From Thiodiazotropha sp040507225 (GTDB lineage Bacteria; Pseudomonadota; Gammaproteobacteria; Chromatiales; Chromatiaceae): a stretch of DNA of 64,000 nucleotides. The notes under the pieces were generated by a model. That model did not search any database. It was not told the DNA's origin and saw only the letters and a program-made list of their open reading frames with translations. The stretch lies in assembly GCA_040507225.1 (NCBI GenBank), contig JBEVVG010000001.1:2232001-2296000 (forward strand), in the 5' to 3' direction. The position numbers and the translations under genes were made by a program. Positions 25,621 to 33,878 of the stretch are shown in pieces. Position 1 is the first letter of the stretch. The number at the start of each line of letters is the position of its first letter.

Positions 25621-26675
25621 ACCCACTCGAATCACAACTCAGCAAACCCCTGGAAGAGACGCCGCTGGACATCCAGGGCTTCGAACGTCCCCGCGCCCTG
25701 ATGGACGCGACCCCTGAAGACCTGGTGCCGCTCCTGGACCTGGCCCACCGCCCGGTGATCTCGGCCCGCCAGTTCAACCGCGCACAACTGGTCCAGCTCA
25801 GCCGTCTGGCAGCGAAATACGAAACCGAACCACAGCGTATCACCCGCCCCCTGACCGGCAAGATTCTGATCTCCGCGTTCTATGAACCCAGCACCCGCAC
25901 CCGGCTTTCGTTCGAGAGCGCCTGGCACCGCCTCGGCGGCGACATCATGTCGATCACCGACCCGGCCACCACCGGGATCGCCAAGGGGGAGTCCCTCTAT
26001 GACGTGGGGGAGATGCTCAATCACTACGGTGACCTGGTGGTGTTACGTGACAATGACGATCGGGCGGTCTACGAGATGCTCGAGGCGCTGCGCATACCGA
26101 TCATCAATGCGGGCAACGGCATCGATGAACACCCGACCCAGGCGATGGCCGATGTCTACACCATTCTCAAGGCCTTTCCCCACCTGATGACGAACGATTC
26201 GGTCGCCGACGCTGAGAAGATTCGCATCGGCATCATCGGGGTGCCGAAAACCATGCGCACCATCCGCAGCCTGCTGCTGTTCCTGGCGCGATTCTCCGCC
26301 GGTATCGAGGAGGTGGTGATCATCAGCGAGGAGCGCGAACCCTTCGACGAGGGGCAGTACAAGGAACTCAGCGAGGCCGGTCTGAAACTGCAAACCACCT
26401 CGGACATGCAGGCCATTCTGCCCAGCCTGGATATCGTCTACCTCAACGCCATCGCCTGGATCGATGGCACCTTCGAGGCCTATGGCAAGACCTACCGGCT
26501 GGACGCGAATTCACCGCTCAAGCCCGGCGCGGTGGTGATGCATCCGCTCGCCCGGGGCAGCGAGCTTGACCGCAGTCTCGACAACACCCCGTTCAACTGG
26601 TACTTCGCACAAGCGCGTGGCGCCGTCTTCATTCGCATGGCCCTGTTGTCTGCGATCCTCAAAAGTTATAGCTGA
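25614..26675 (+). CDS. aspartate/ornithine carbamoyltransferase family paralogue, altered acceptor site
   Basis: 353 residues from TTG 25614 (AAGGAGG at 25601-25607); GTG 25617 is an alternative. Carbamoyl-phosphate site residues are kept: STRTR (93-97), AKGES (123-127), Arg145, HPTQ (173-176), HPLAR (310-314), and the ending resembles aspartate carbamoyltransferase (YFAQARGAVFIRMALL). The aspartate-binding loop that in E. coli PyrB carries Arg229 and Gln231 (TRVQKER) is here replaced by YLNAIAWIDG. Thus a carbamoyl transfer to a different acceptor is likely. Not a housekeeping pyrB by context. Confidence 0.85.
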   Translation: MVNPLESQLSKPLEETPLDIQGFERPRALMDATPEDLVPLLDLAHRPVISARQFNRAQLVQLSRLAAKYETEPQRITRPLTGKILISAFYEPSTRTRLSFESAWHRLGGDIMSITDPATTGIAKGESLYDVGEMLNHYGDLVVLRDNDDRAVYEMLEALRIPIINAGNGIDEHPTQAMADVYTILKAFPHLMTNDSVADAEKIRIGIIGVPKTMRTIRSLLLFLARFSAGIEEVVIISEEREPFDEGQYKELSEAGLKLQTTSDMQAILPSLDIVYLNAIAWIDGTFEAYGKTYRLDANSPLKPGAVVMHPLARGSELDRSLDNTPFNWYFAQARGAVFIRMALLSAILKSYS

Positions 26676-26683
26676 AGCAAATT

Positions 26684-28702
26684 ATGTGTGGCATTGCTGG
26701 ATTTATATACGCGGACCGGAATCGCCCGGTCGACCCTGAAACCCTGGTGGCCATGGCCGCCATACAATACCATCGCGGACCGGACGGCTTTGGCATTCGG
26801 CGCATGCCCGGCATCGGTTTCAGTCACGCCCGACTGTCCATCGTCGACCTCGACGAAGACCGGGGGCGCCAGCCCTTCGAAAGCGCTGACGGGCGGCTGA
26901 TGCTGACCCAGAACGGTGAGCTTTACGATTATCAGCGGCTGCGCGCGGACCTCACCGCCCAGGGTGCCCGCTTCCACACCAAGAGCGACTCCGAGATCAT
27001 CATGCATCTCTATCCGCGGTTCGGTCTTGATGCCATGCTGCCGCACCTGAGAGGTGAATTCGCCTTCGGTCTCTATGACCGGGAGGAGGACCGGCTGATC
27101 CTGGTGCGCGACCGATTCGGCATCAAACCCCTCTACTGGACCGATACCGGTGACGCCCTGGTGTTCGGCTCAGAGTTGAAGGTGCTGTTCGCCCACCCCG
27201 AAGTCCCACGACGCTTCGATCCCCAAGGGGTCTACCACCAGTTGATGCAGACCATCGTACCCGGAACCACCGCCTTTGCCGGCATCCACCAGGTGCCGCC
27301 GGGACACTTGCTGGATATCCGACGCAAGGACGGCAAACTGCAGATCACCCAGCGCAAGTACTGGGACATGGATTTTCCCCAGGAAGCGGACCGCCCGACG
27401 GAGTACGACGAACAGGAGTGGATCGAAGCGGTACGCGCCCAGTTGCTCGAAGCGGTGCAGTTGCGCCTGGAGGCGGACGTCCCGGTGGGCTGCTACCTTT
27501 CGGGGGGCATCGACTCCTGCTCGATTCTCGGACTGGCCGCTGCTGCCCGGCAAAGCCCGGTCAAGGCCTTCACCATCGGTTTCGACAACAAGGACTACGA
27601 CGAATCCCCGATCGCCGCCGAGATGGCCGCCAGCACCGGTGCCGACCAGGACGTGATGATGCTCGATGCCAGTCACCTCTATGACAACTTCGTAGAGACC
27701 CTGTGGCACACCGAACGCACCATCTACAACACCCTGGGCGTGGCCAAGCTGCTGATGAGCCGGCACGTGCGCAACGTGCACTACAAGGTGGTTCTCACCG
27801 GCGAGGGTTCCGATGAACTGTTCGGCGGCTACCCGGCATTTCGCCGGGACATGTTCCTGCACGGTCTCGACCATCTCTCCGCAGGGGAACGCCAGGAGTG
27901 GGAGCAACTGCTGGCGGAGCAGAACAAGCTGTTCAAGGGCGCGATGCTGGCCGAGGACGAGGTGCGCAATCCGGCCCTGGACTCCCGGGTCGGCTTCACC
28001 CCCAGCTGCCTGCAACCCTGGCTGGCCAGTGCTGAGCGGGTGCCCGGCCTGCTGGCCGGTGAACTCGGCGCGCAACTGCGGGACTACGATCCCGGCGCGG
28101 CGATTGCCGAACAGCTCGATGCGGAAATGCTGCAGGGACGTCACCCCCTGGACAAAGCCCAGTACGTGTGGATCAAGACCATGCTCGAGGGACAGATCCT
28201 CACATGGGGCGGAGATCGGGTTGACATGGCCAACTCCATGGAGGCGCGTCCCGCGTTCCTCGATCACCATCTGGCGGAACTCGCCACCCGCCTGCCGCCC
28301 TCGCTGCGGATCAAGGGCCGCACGGAAAAATATGTGCTGCGCGAAGCCATGAAGGGACTGCTGCCGGAGGTGCTCTACAAGCGGGAGAAGTTTGCCTTCA
28401 TGGCCCCGCCGGCGCACACCGACCCGCAAAAATGGGGCGCCATGCGCGCCCTGGCCGATGAGTACCTCGACCCCGCAAGCATCCAGGATGCCGGCGTACT
28501 GTCCGCTCAGGGTGTGCATGAGCTGTTCGCCCTGCACGACGACAAAACGCTCACCGCGGCCACCCAGAACCGGCTCGACGCATTGATCAACCACATGCTC
28601 GGAGTGCAGATCCTGCATCGCCATTTCATCGCCAGCGACATACCGGCCCAGGCACGGGCCAAGGCCGAATCGCTGAACTGGCGGGCGGATCAGGTCGCCT
28701 GA
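26684..28702 (+). CDS. asparagine synthetase B-like glutamine amidotransferase
   Basis: 672 residues. Class II glutaminase domain with the nucleophile Cys2 (MCGIAGF), HRGPDG and NGELYDY; synthetase domain with the PPi loop SGGIDS (about 271-276) and TGEGSDELFGGY. It should activate a carboxylate as an acyl-adenylate and transfer ammonia from glutamine. Longer than E. coli AsnB (554) and closer to the metabolite-specific AsnB paralogues. Eight bases after the carbamoyltransferase; last clear gene of the operon. It may amidate the operon's product rather than aspartate. Confidence 0.9.
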   Translation: MCGIAGFIYADRNRPVDPETLVAMAAIQYHRGPDGFGIRRMPGIGFSHARLSIVDLDEDRGRQPFESADGRLMLTQNGELYDYQRLRADLTAQGARFHTKSDSEIIMHLYPRFGLDAMLPHLRGEFAFGLYDREEDRLILVRDRFGIKPLYWTDTGDALVFGSELKVLFAHPEVPRRFDPQGVYHQLMQTIVPGTTAFAGIHQVPPGHLLDIRRKDGKLQITQRKYWDMDFPQEADRPTEYDEQEWIEAVRAQLLEAVQLRLEADVPVGCYLSGGIDSCSILGLAAAARQSPVKAFTIGFDNKDYDESPIAAEMAASTGADQDVMMLDASHLYDNFVETLWHTERTIYNTLGVAKLLMSRHVRNVHYKVVLTGEGSDELFGGYPAFRRDMFLHGLDHLSAGERQEWEQLLAEQNKLFKGAMLAEDEVRNPALDSRVGFTPSCLQPWLASAERVPGLLAGELGAQLRDYDPGAAIAEQLDAEMLQGRHPLDKAQYVWIKTMLEGQILTWGGDRVDMANSMEARPAFLDHHLAELATRLPPSLRIKGRTEKYVLREAMKGLLPEVLYKREKFAFMAPPAHTDPQKWGAMRALADEYLDPASIQDAGVLSAQGVHELFALHDDKTLTAATQNRLDALINHMLGVQILHRHFIASDIPAQARAKAESLNWRADQVA

Positions 28703-28781
28703 CAGTCCCGTTCCGACTGGGGGAGCGGCATCGCTTGACGCGCTAGGCTAGCTAGTGCGGGATGGATGATGTCGCGGTATG

Positions 28782-28848
28782 GGTTCCCACGCAGAGCGTG
28801 GGAACCAGGATACCTTCCACGCTCGTTCCCACGCTCCGCGTGGGAATG
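28782..28848. repeat. REP-type doublet of GTTCCCACGC palindromes
   Basis: Two hairpins sit in tandem: GGTTCCCACGC-AGA-GCGTGGGAACC (28782-28806, 11-bp stem) and TTCCCACGC-TCC-GCGTGGGAA (28826-28846), joined by 19 bases. They share the TTCCCACGC core. This looks like a repetitive extragenic palindrome pair placed after the operon; no transposase is nearby. Confidence 0.8.
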
Positions 28849-28933
28849 CATACCTCAGCCAGTTCACCGGCACTTCCCCTGAAGGACCGCTATGCGCGAT
28901 ACTCATCTCCATACTTCCAAAGGGGCAGACGCG

Positions 28934-29659
28934 ATGAACAAGGACAACCAGGGCGGACTCTTCTTCCTCGGACTCTTCGTGGCGATCGGACTGGGCTTTG
29001 CCGGCCACTTTATCGGTCAGACCCTGTACAACGCCAAAGTGGCCCTGAACACCGCCGAGGTGAAAGGTCTCGCCGAACGCCGGGTCAGGGCGGACCGGGT
29101 CAACTGGACCGTCTCCCACCGGGTCAGCGGCAAGAGCCGGGAGGAGATCCCGGCGCTCTATCAACAGGCGGAGAAGCACCAGCAGGCAATCATCGATCTG
29201 CTCAAATCGAATAACTTCGAGGACTCCGAGATCCAGGTCGGGGTGTTCAACTACCAATATCTTGAATACCGGGACGAAAACCAGCGGCTGGTGGACGAAT
29301 CCCACATCCTGGCCGGCAGCATCAGTGTCGAATCGAACAAAATCGAGCAGATCAGCGAGGTGCGCGGCAAGGTCAACAAGCTCATCGCCGAAGGCATCGA
29401 CATCGACAACGGCACACCCGCCTACCGCTTCACCGGGCTCAATCAGATCAAACCCGAAATGCTCAGCGAGGCCACCAAGAACGCGCGCATCGCGGCCAAC
29501 GAATTCGCCAAGAACGCCGGGGTCAAAGTGGGCGGCATCCGCAGCGCCACCCAGGGGAGTTTCTTCATCCGCGACGCGGGGGAGGAATACGGCGACACTA
29601 CCAAGATCGACAAGGATGTACGGGTGGTGACCACCATCACCTTCTATCTGACCGATTGA
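28934..29659 (+). CDS. SIMPL (DUF541) domain protein, membrane-anchored
   Basis: 241 residues from ATG 28934 (AGGGG about 9 bases upstream). An N-terminal hydrophobic helix (about 9-32) anchors it; the remainder is a SIMPL/DUF541 domain with VKGLAERRVRADRVNW near the start and DVRVVTTITFYLTD at the end. Second SIMPL protein in the window, dissimilar in sequence to 16554-17264. It lies after a REP doublet and is not clearly cotranscribed with the amidotransferase. Confidence 0.8.
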   Translation: MNKDNQGGLFFLGLFVAIGLGFAGHFIGQTLYNAKVALNTAEVKGLAERRVRADRVNWTVSHRVSGKSREEIPALYQQAEKHQQAIIDLLKSNNFEDSEIQVGVFNYQYLEYRDENQRLVDESHILAGSISVESNKIEQISEVRGKVNKLIAEGIDIDNGTPAYRFTGLNQIKPEMLSEATKNARIAANEFAKNAGVKVGGIRSATQGSFFIRDAGEEYGDTTKIDKDVRVVTTITFYLTD

Positions 29660-29815
29660 CGCCTGGCCCGTACACGGCGGGTCTCTTGCGTAATATGTGA
29701 TCCCGTAACACCCCGCCTCTCCTCAGCACAGCGTATACTTGCGGGTTCTTCCACAGACCTGAGAACGTTTAGCGGAACCACCCGGGACACAGCCGGTTCG
29801 GACGCCGATGAAGAG

Positions 29816-30493
29816 ATGGATATCCTGCCCAAGAAGATCCACGAGACCCTGACCGCCAAGGGTGTCACCCACATCTACTACGCGAACAACGTATCCACCG
29901 CCTGCCGCCTGCTGAGGCACCGATGTCTGATGTCCCAGGTCAACATCGATCGGCTTGGAGTCACCTCGATGACTTCTGCCAGGACATCGACGGGCGAGCA
30001 CTACACCCGCTGGAACGACGTCTTTACCGAAACCGTCGATACCCATGGCCAGTGCGGCATCAACCCGGCGGGTCCGGTGGTGTTCGAGCTGGATATCGAA
30101 ATCATCCGAAACACCTATACCGGCAAAGTCTGGGTCACCCGCAGCAACCCCGCCGAATGGGGTCCGCACACCCACCAGGAACGCAAGTGGTTCTCTTCCG
30201 CCCTCGACCTGGAGCACTATTTCTCACCCTCATCACCCGACCATATGGCGGTATTCCGTCATTGCGGCGGTAAGCTGCCCATCCAGGGGTATCTGAAGCG
30301 AATTCTCCTCGATGACCCGCAGCTGGAAATTCGCTCACGGGGCCTCGACTGTTTCAGCCTGGCCTATGGCGGCTTGCAACTCGCGATGACCGACGGGGGA
30401 TTCGACGTGCCCATCGTGCGCCGCAGCCACGCCTGTGACGACACCACTGATCCTGCCGATGATCAGGCACTCCTGGAGCGGTTCTGCCCGTAA
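29816..30493 (+). CDS. uncharacterised 225-residue cytoplasmic protein
   Basis: Not recognised with confidence. There is no signal peptide or membrane segment. The N-terminal part reads THIYYANNVSTACRLLRH (about 18-35), followed by a SMTSARTSTGEHYTRWNDVF region and FELDIEIIRN...VWVTRSNPAEWG. The pattern 'short strand, aromatic, Asn, then a helix ending in Leu' and later acidic strand is reminiscent of ADP-ribosyltransferase-like folds (such as DarT) but I cannot establish the catalytic residues. Codon use matches neighbours. It stands alone between the SIMPL and CBS genes. Confidence 0.65.
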   Translation: MDILPKKIHETLTAKGVTHIYYANNVSTACRLLRHRCLMSQVNIDRLGVTSMTSARTSTGEHYTRWNDVFTETVDTHGQCGINPAGPVVFELDIEIIRNTYTGKVWVTRSNPAEWGPHTHQERKWFSSALDLEHYFSPSSPDHMAVFRHCGGKLPIQGYLKRILLDDPQLEIRSRGLDCFSLAYGGLQLAMTDGGFDVPIVRRSHACDDTTDPADDQALLERFCP

Positions 30494-30758
30494 CAACCCG
30501 GCAAATCGTGCGGTAACGGCAACCCCGGGCACCCAGGCCCATTGATCTATAGTTATGAAATGGAAACGGGCAGGACCTGAAGTCCAGGCAGTCCGCCAGC
30601 TCTTGGCGGTAACCCGTTGGTGCAATAACAACAAAGCGGGTGGTCGGGATGATTTCTCAGCATCCCGCAGATGATCAACAAAACCCTGACAGGCGGCTGA
30701 AGACTGAACCTGATTTACCGAGGCCGCCCCACCCGGCAGACAGCGATGAGGAGACCCG

Positions 30759-31187
30759 ATGCAAACAATCAATCACCTGTTGCAGAACAAAGGCAGCCAT
30801 GTCGAAACCATCACCGCGGATACCAGCGTCTATGATGCCCTCGCGATCATGGCCGAGAAAGGTATCGGCGCCCTGGTGGTGCTCCAGGATGCGCGCCCGG
30901 TGGGGCTTTTCTCGGAACGCGACTACGCACGCAATATTATTCTCAAAGGCCGCGCCTCCAAATTGACCCCGGTCGCGGAGGTGATGTCTTCACAGGTCCT
31001 GGTCGCCCATCCTGACCAGAGTGTCGAGGAGTGTATGGCGATCATGACGGAAAAGCGGGTCCGCCATCTTCCGGTGATGCAGGACGGCAGCCTGGTCGGG
31101 ATCATCTCGATTGGCGATCTGGTCAAGGCGATCATCGAAAATCAGCAATTCATGATCGAGCAGTTGGTCAGCTACATCAACGGATGA
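30759..31187 (+). CDS. CBS-domain pair protein
   Basis: 142 residues made of two CBS motifs (about 10-65 and 75-135; GIGALVVLQDARPVGLFSERDYAR and KRVRHLPVMQDGSLVGIISIGDLVKAII). Stand-alone CBS pairs bind adenosyl ligands (AMP, ATP, NAD) and regulate partners. No partner is evident here. The 265 bases upstream contain a small hairpin CCGCCA-GCTCT-TGGCGG (30593-30609), perhaps in the leader. Confidence 0.9.
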   Translation: MQTINHLLQNKGSHVETITADTSVYDALAIMAEKGIGALVVLQDARPVGLFSERDYARNIILKGRASKLTPVAEVMSSQVLVAHPDQSVEECMAIMTEKRVRHLPVMQDGSLVGIISIGDLVKAIIENQQFMIEQLVSYING

Positions 31188-31350
31188 ACCGCAAGAGCAC
31201 ATTATCCAACCCCAGGACGAGCGTCTCGAAGCGGGACCGGACCCGGGTGCGGTGAATGCGATTGTCCAGACCGGATAAAAACCGGTCAGCGCCTGACAAA
31301 CATTTCAAGGTCGCTCTGTGTCATGCAGGTTGCATGGTGATCTGCACCCT

Positions 31351-31394
31351 GGGAATGACGCAAGCGTCCGGTAATGGACGCCTGCGTCATTCCC
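31351..31394. repeat. long hairpin between convergent genes
   Basis: GGGAATGACGCA-A-GCGTCC / loop GGTAAT / GGACGC-C-TGCGTCATTCCC: an 18-bp stem with one A-C mismatch. It lies 163 bases after the CBS gene and 28 bases after the convergent sulfur globule gene. No T-run follows. The core GGGAATGACG/CGTCATTCCC resembles widespread small bacterial palindromic repeats; a role as bidirectional terminator is possible. Confidence 0.65.
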
Positions 31395-31422
31395 GGGTCG
31401 TGAGAATATCCGCTCTGATCGC

Positions 31423-31743
31423 TTATTTTGACGGCACCACCGGGTTGGCCGGCAGCGGTGCATAGGGATGGGCGTATGGCGCCCCGTATCCGTAGGGGCC
31501 ATATCCCCAGGGACCGTAATAGTCATAAAAGCGATTCCAGCCCCGGCCATATCCCAAGCCGCGTGCATTGGTGCGAAAATTGATATCGAAGTAGACATCG
31601 CCCCACATATCGCCTAGCCAGTCATCATCCCATCCACCCCGGTTCCAACCCGGTCCACCCCACCCGGGTCCCCACCAGGCCAGGGCGGAACCGGAAAAGC
31701 CGACCAGCAACGCAGTCATCGATCCCAGCATTACTTTCTTCAT
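31423..31743 (-). CDS. sulfur globule family protein
   Basis: 106 residues. A signal peptide (about 1-22, ending SALA) precedes a mature chain very rich in Gly, Trp, Tyr, Pro and Asn (WWGPGWGGPGW, YDYYGPWGYGPYGYG), ending in a Pro-rich tail. This composition is characteristic of the proteins that coat periplasmic sulfur globules in purple sulfur bacteria and related chemotrophs. The start is preceded by GAGGGAAAACC. It is direct evidence that the host stores elemental sulfur. It diverges from the MCP gene. Confidence 0.82.
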   Translation of the reverse strand: MKKVMLGSMTALLVGFSGSALAWWGPGWGGPGWNRGGWDDDWLGDMWGDVYFDINFRTNARGLGYGRGWNRFYDYYGPWGYGPYGYGAPYAHPYAPLPANPVVPSK

Positions 31744-31990
31744 GGTTTTCCCTCCTCATTGGCAGTTGGTGGCAGGTCGACCATCGGACCGCAGCTACCC
31801 GGGCAATCCGCCCCCGCCACATGAATCAAGCATAACCCCGCTGGGCGCAAATAACAGACACCCCGCCGGATCGCCCTGAGCAACGCAGGCTTGCCCGGCA
31901 CTTCGTCATGGCCGTTGCTGGCAATCATCCCGCCTCCACGAACCATGGGCTTATACATCCCAACCAGGCACCCCTGAGAATATAAGGATA

Positions 31991-32017
31991 TACAGATTTT
32001 CCCCAAAGCGCCGATAA
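31991..32017 (+). promoter_or_regulatory. sigma-28 (FliA)-type promoter for the MCP gene
   Basis: TACAGATT (31991-31998), an exact 11-base spacer, then GCCGATAA (32010-32017). The -10 is a perfect match to the flagellar sigma-28 consensus and the -35 matches 6 of 8 bases of TAAAGTTT. It lies 53 bases upstream of the MCP start, within the 327-base divergent gap 31744-32070; no other feature was found in that gap. Confidence 0.75.
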
Positions 32018-32070
32018 GCCTGTAATAAAACCGCAACAAAGAATAAGAACCGTTTTTCATTGGAGATGTA

Positions 32071-33213
32071 ATGCATATGTTAGGATTTGCCAGGCAGAAA
32101 AAGAGTCAACAGCAACACATAGAGGAGCTGTCACAATTTAAGACTAAATATCAGTCACTTGAAGAGAGTAACGCGGCGCTCGAAGTGACCAATGCACAAC
32201 TCCGCCAGGAGGTGGAGTCACTCAAGGCCGAGCGTGAACAACAGAACCGTCTGCTGGCCAACTTCACGACCCTGTCCGACTCATTCAGTGAGCTTCAGCA
32301 TTCCCTGGCGCATACCGCGGCCAGCCTGAAAGGTGAAAAAGAGAACGCAGTGCGCAGCTCAGAGATCTCTTCCGAGGCCATTGCCGGGGTGGAGGTGATG
32401 AGCCGGGAGATCACCCAGGTGACTCAGATCTCCAAGGAGAGCTCGGACAGCGTGGTCAAGCTCAGCGCCATCGCCGATAATATCAGCAACTTCGTCAACA
32501 TCATTCAGGGTATCTCCGAGCAGACCAATCTGCTGGCGCTGAACGCGGCCATCGAGGCGGCGCGGGCCGGCGAGATGGGACGCGGTTTTGCGGTGGTGGC
32601 CGATGAAGTGCGCAACCTGGCCGGCAGGACCCGGGAGGCCACCTCCGAGATCGCCAGCCTGGTGGACACCATCACCCAGGAAACCCGTCAATCGGTGCAG
32701 ACCATGTCGTCCGTGTTGCAGGTCACGGAGAATTTCGACAAGCAGGTGAACCAGTCGATCGAGAAGATCAATCAGCAGTTCGAGATCTCCAAGACCATGG
32801 AGAAGACCATTGCCTCCACTTCCCTGCGGACCTTCATCGAACTCGCGAAACTCGATCACCTGATCTTCAAGTTCGGCATCTACAAGGCCTATATCGGCCA
32901 GTCTGATCTGACGCCTGACTCACTGGCGAAGCACACCAACTGCCGCCTGGGTCAGTGGTACTATCAGGGCGAAGGGCATGCCTGCTTCTCACGTCTGCCG
33001 GGCTACCGGGAAATCGAGGCCCCCCACAAGGTGGTACACGACAACGGCGCCCTGGCGCTAAGTCATTGCCAGAACGGCGACCGGCAGTCCGCCATCGATG
33101 CGATCGCCCGCATGGAGCAGGCCAGCCTGGATGTATTGAGCCGACTGGAGAGCCTGGCAAGAGCGGGGGAGGCAAATCCCAACATGATGTGTGTCGACGC
33201 CCCGGCGGCCTGA
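32071..33213 (+). CDS. soluble methyl-accepting chemotaxis protein with CZB domain
   Basis: 380 residues, no membrane helix. An N-terminal coiled coil (about 10-80), the MCP signalling hairpin (QGISEQTNLLALNAAIEAARAGE, about 147-170) and a C-terminal CZB domain (about 265-365). CZB ligands are visible: His in LDHLIFKFGIY, Cys in TNCRLGQWYYQG, and the HKVVHDNG pair, forming the zinc site that senses Zn2+ or hypochlorous acid. GGAGATG precedes the ATG. The sigma-28 promoter upstream ties it to motility. Confidence 0.92.
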   Translation: MHMLGFARQKKSQQQHIEELSQFKTKYQSLEESNAALEVTNAQLRQEVESLKAEREQQNRLLANFTTLSDSFSELQHSLAHTAASLKGEKENAVRSSEISSEAIAGVEVMSREITQVTQISKESSDSVVKLSAIADNISNFVNIIQGISEQTNLLALNAAIEAARAGEMGRGFAVVADEVRNLAGRTREATSEIASLVDTITQETRQSVQTMSSVLQVTENFDKQVNQSIEKINQQFEISKTMEKTIASTSLRTFIELAKLDHLIFKFGIYKAYIGQSDLTPDSLAKHTNCRLGQWYYQGEGHACFSRLPGYREIEAPHKVVHDNGALALSHCQNGDRQSAIDAIARMEQASLDVLSRLESLARAGEANPNMMCVDAPAA

Positions 33214-33262
33214 TCGGCCGCAGCACCTGCGCCGGTATCTGGATTCAGTACCGGAACACACC

Positions 33263-33712
33263 TCAGACTGGCGGATCCCGCGCAAACAGCTGGGACTCGA
33301 CATCCTGAAAAGCCTTGAATTCCAGTGCATTGCCACTGGGATCGAGGAGAAACAGGGTGCGCTGCTCACCGGGCTTACCGGCAAACCTTACCCGCGGCTC
33401 GATGATAAACCGGGTATTCGCCTGGCGTAACCGCTCGACCAGCAGATCCCATTCGGCGAAACTCAGAACTGCCCCGAAATGGGGTATCGGCACCTGATCC
33501 CCATCCACCGGATTGTGACCGCTGACCGGACCCGCCGGATCGGTGGGCACCTGGTGGCACACCAACTGATGCCCGAAGAAGTCGAAATCGACCCAGCGCG
33601 TGTCGCTGCGACCCTCCCGGCATCCCAACAGCTCCCCGTAGAAGACCCGCGCACGGGCCAGATCGGAAACCCCAATGGCCAGATGAAACGGAGGCAATCG
33701 TTTTTCACTCAT
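33263..33712 (-). CDS. VOC (glyoxalase/dioxygenase) superfamily protein
   Basis: 149 residues from ATG 33712 (AGAGAG upstream; GTG 33727 is an alternative). Two beta-alpha-beta-beta-beta modules: PFHLAIGVSDLARARVFYGELLG (about 7-29) and the second starting at PIPHFGAVLSFAEW, ending in LFLLDPSGNALEFKAF (with the metal-ligand Glu). Members bind metals and are lyases, dioxygenases or resistance proteins; the substrate is unknown. It is transcribed toward the MCP gene. Confidence 0.88.
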   Translation of the reverse strand: MSEKRLPPFHLAIGVSDLARARVFYGELLGCREGRSDTRWVDFDFFGHQLVCHQVPTDPAGPVSGHNPVDGDQVPIPHFGAVLSFAEWDLLVERLRQANTRFIIEPRVRFAGKPGEQRTLFLLDPSGNALEFKAFQDVESQLFARDPPV

Positions 33713-33878
33713 GGACAGCTCTCTCACTTGATAAAGGCATCATCACGCGACGCCAAGATACAGCCCGGGTATCAAGAATCCCCCTGATCCGCCGATTTCA
33801 CAGAATGTGGAAGCGTCTCAAATGAGCACCATGGCAGGTGCATGATCGAGCCCCGGAAGCAGACTGCGCAGGTGACCG

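Noticed and set aside
25614..26675. Calling this gene pyrB (housekeeping aspartate carbamoyltransferase)
   Set aside because: The aspartate-binding loop is not conserved and the gene is within a MarR-linked operon with hydrolases and a transporter; no pyrimidine genes are near.
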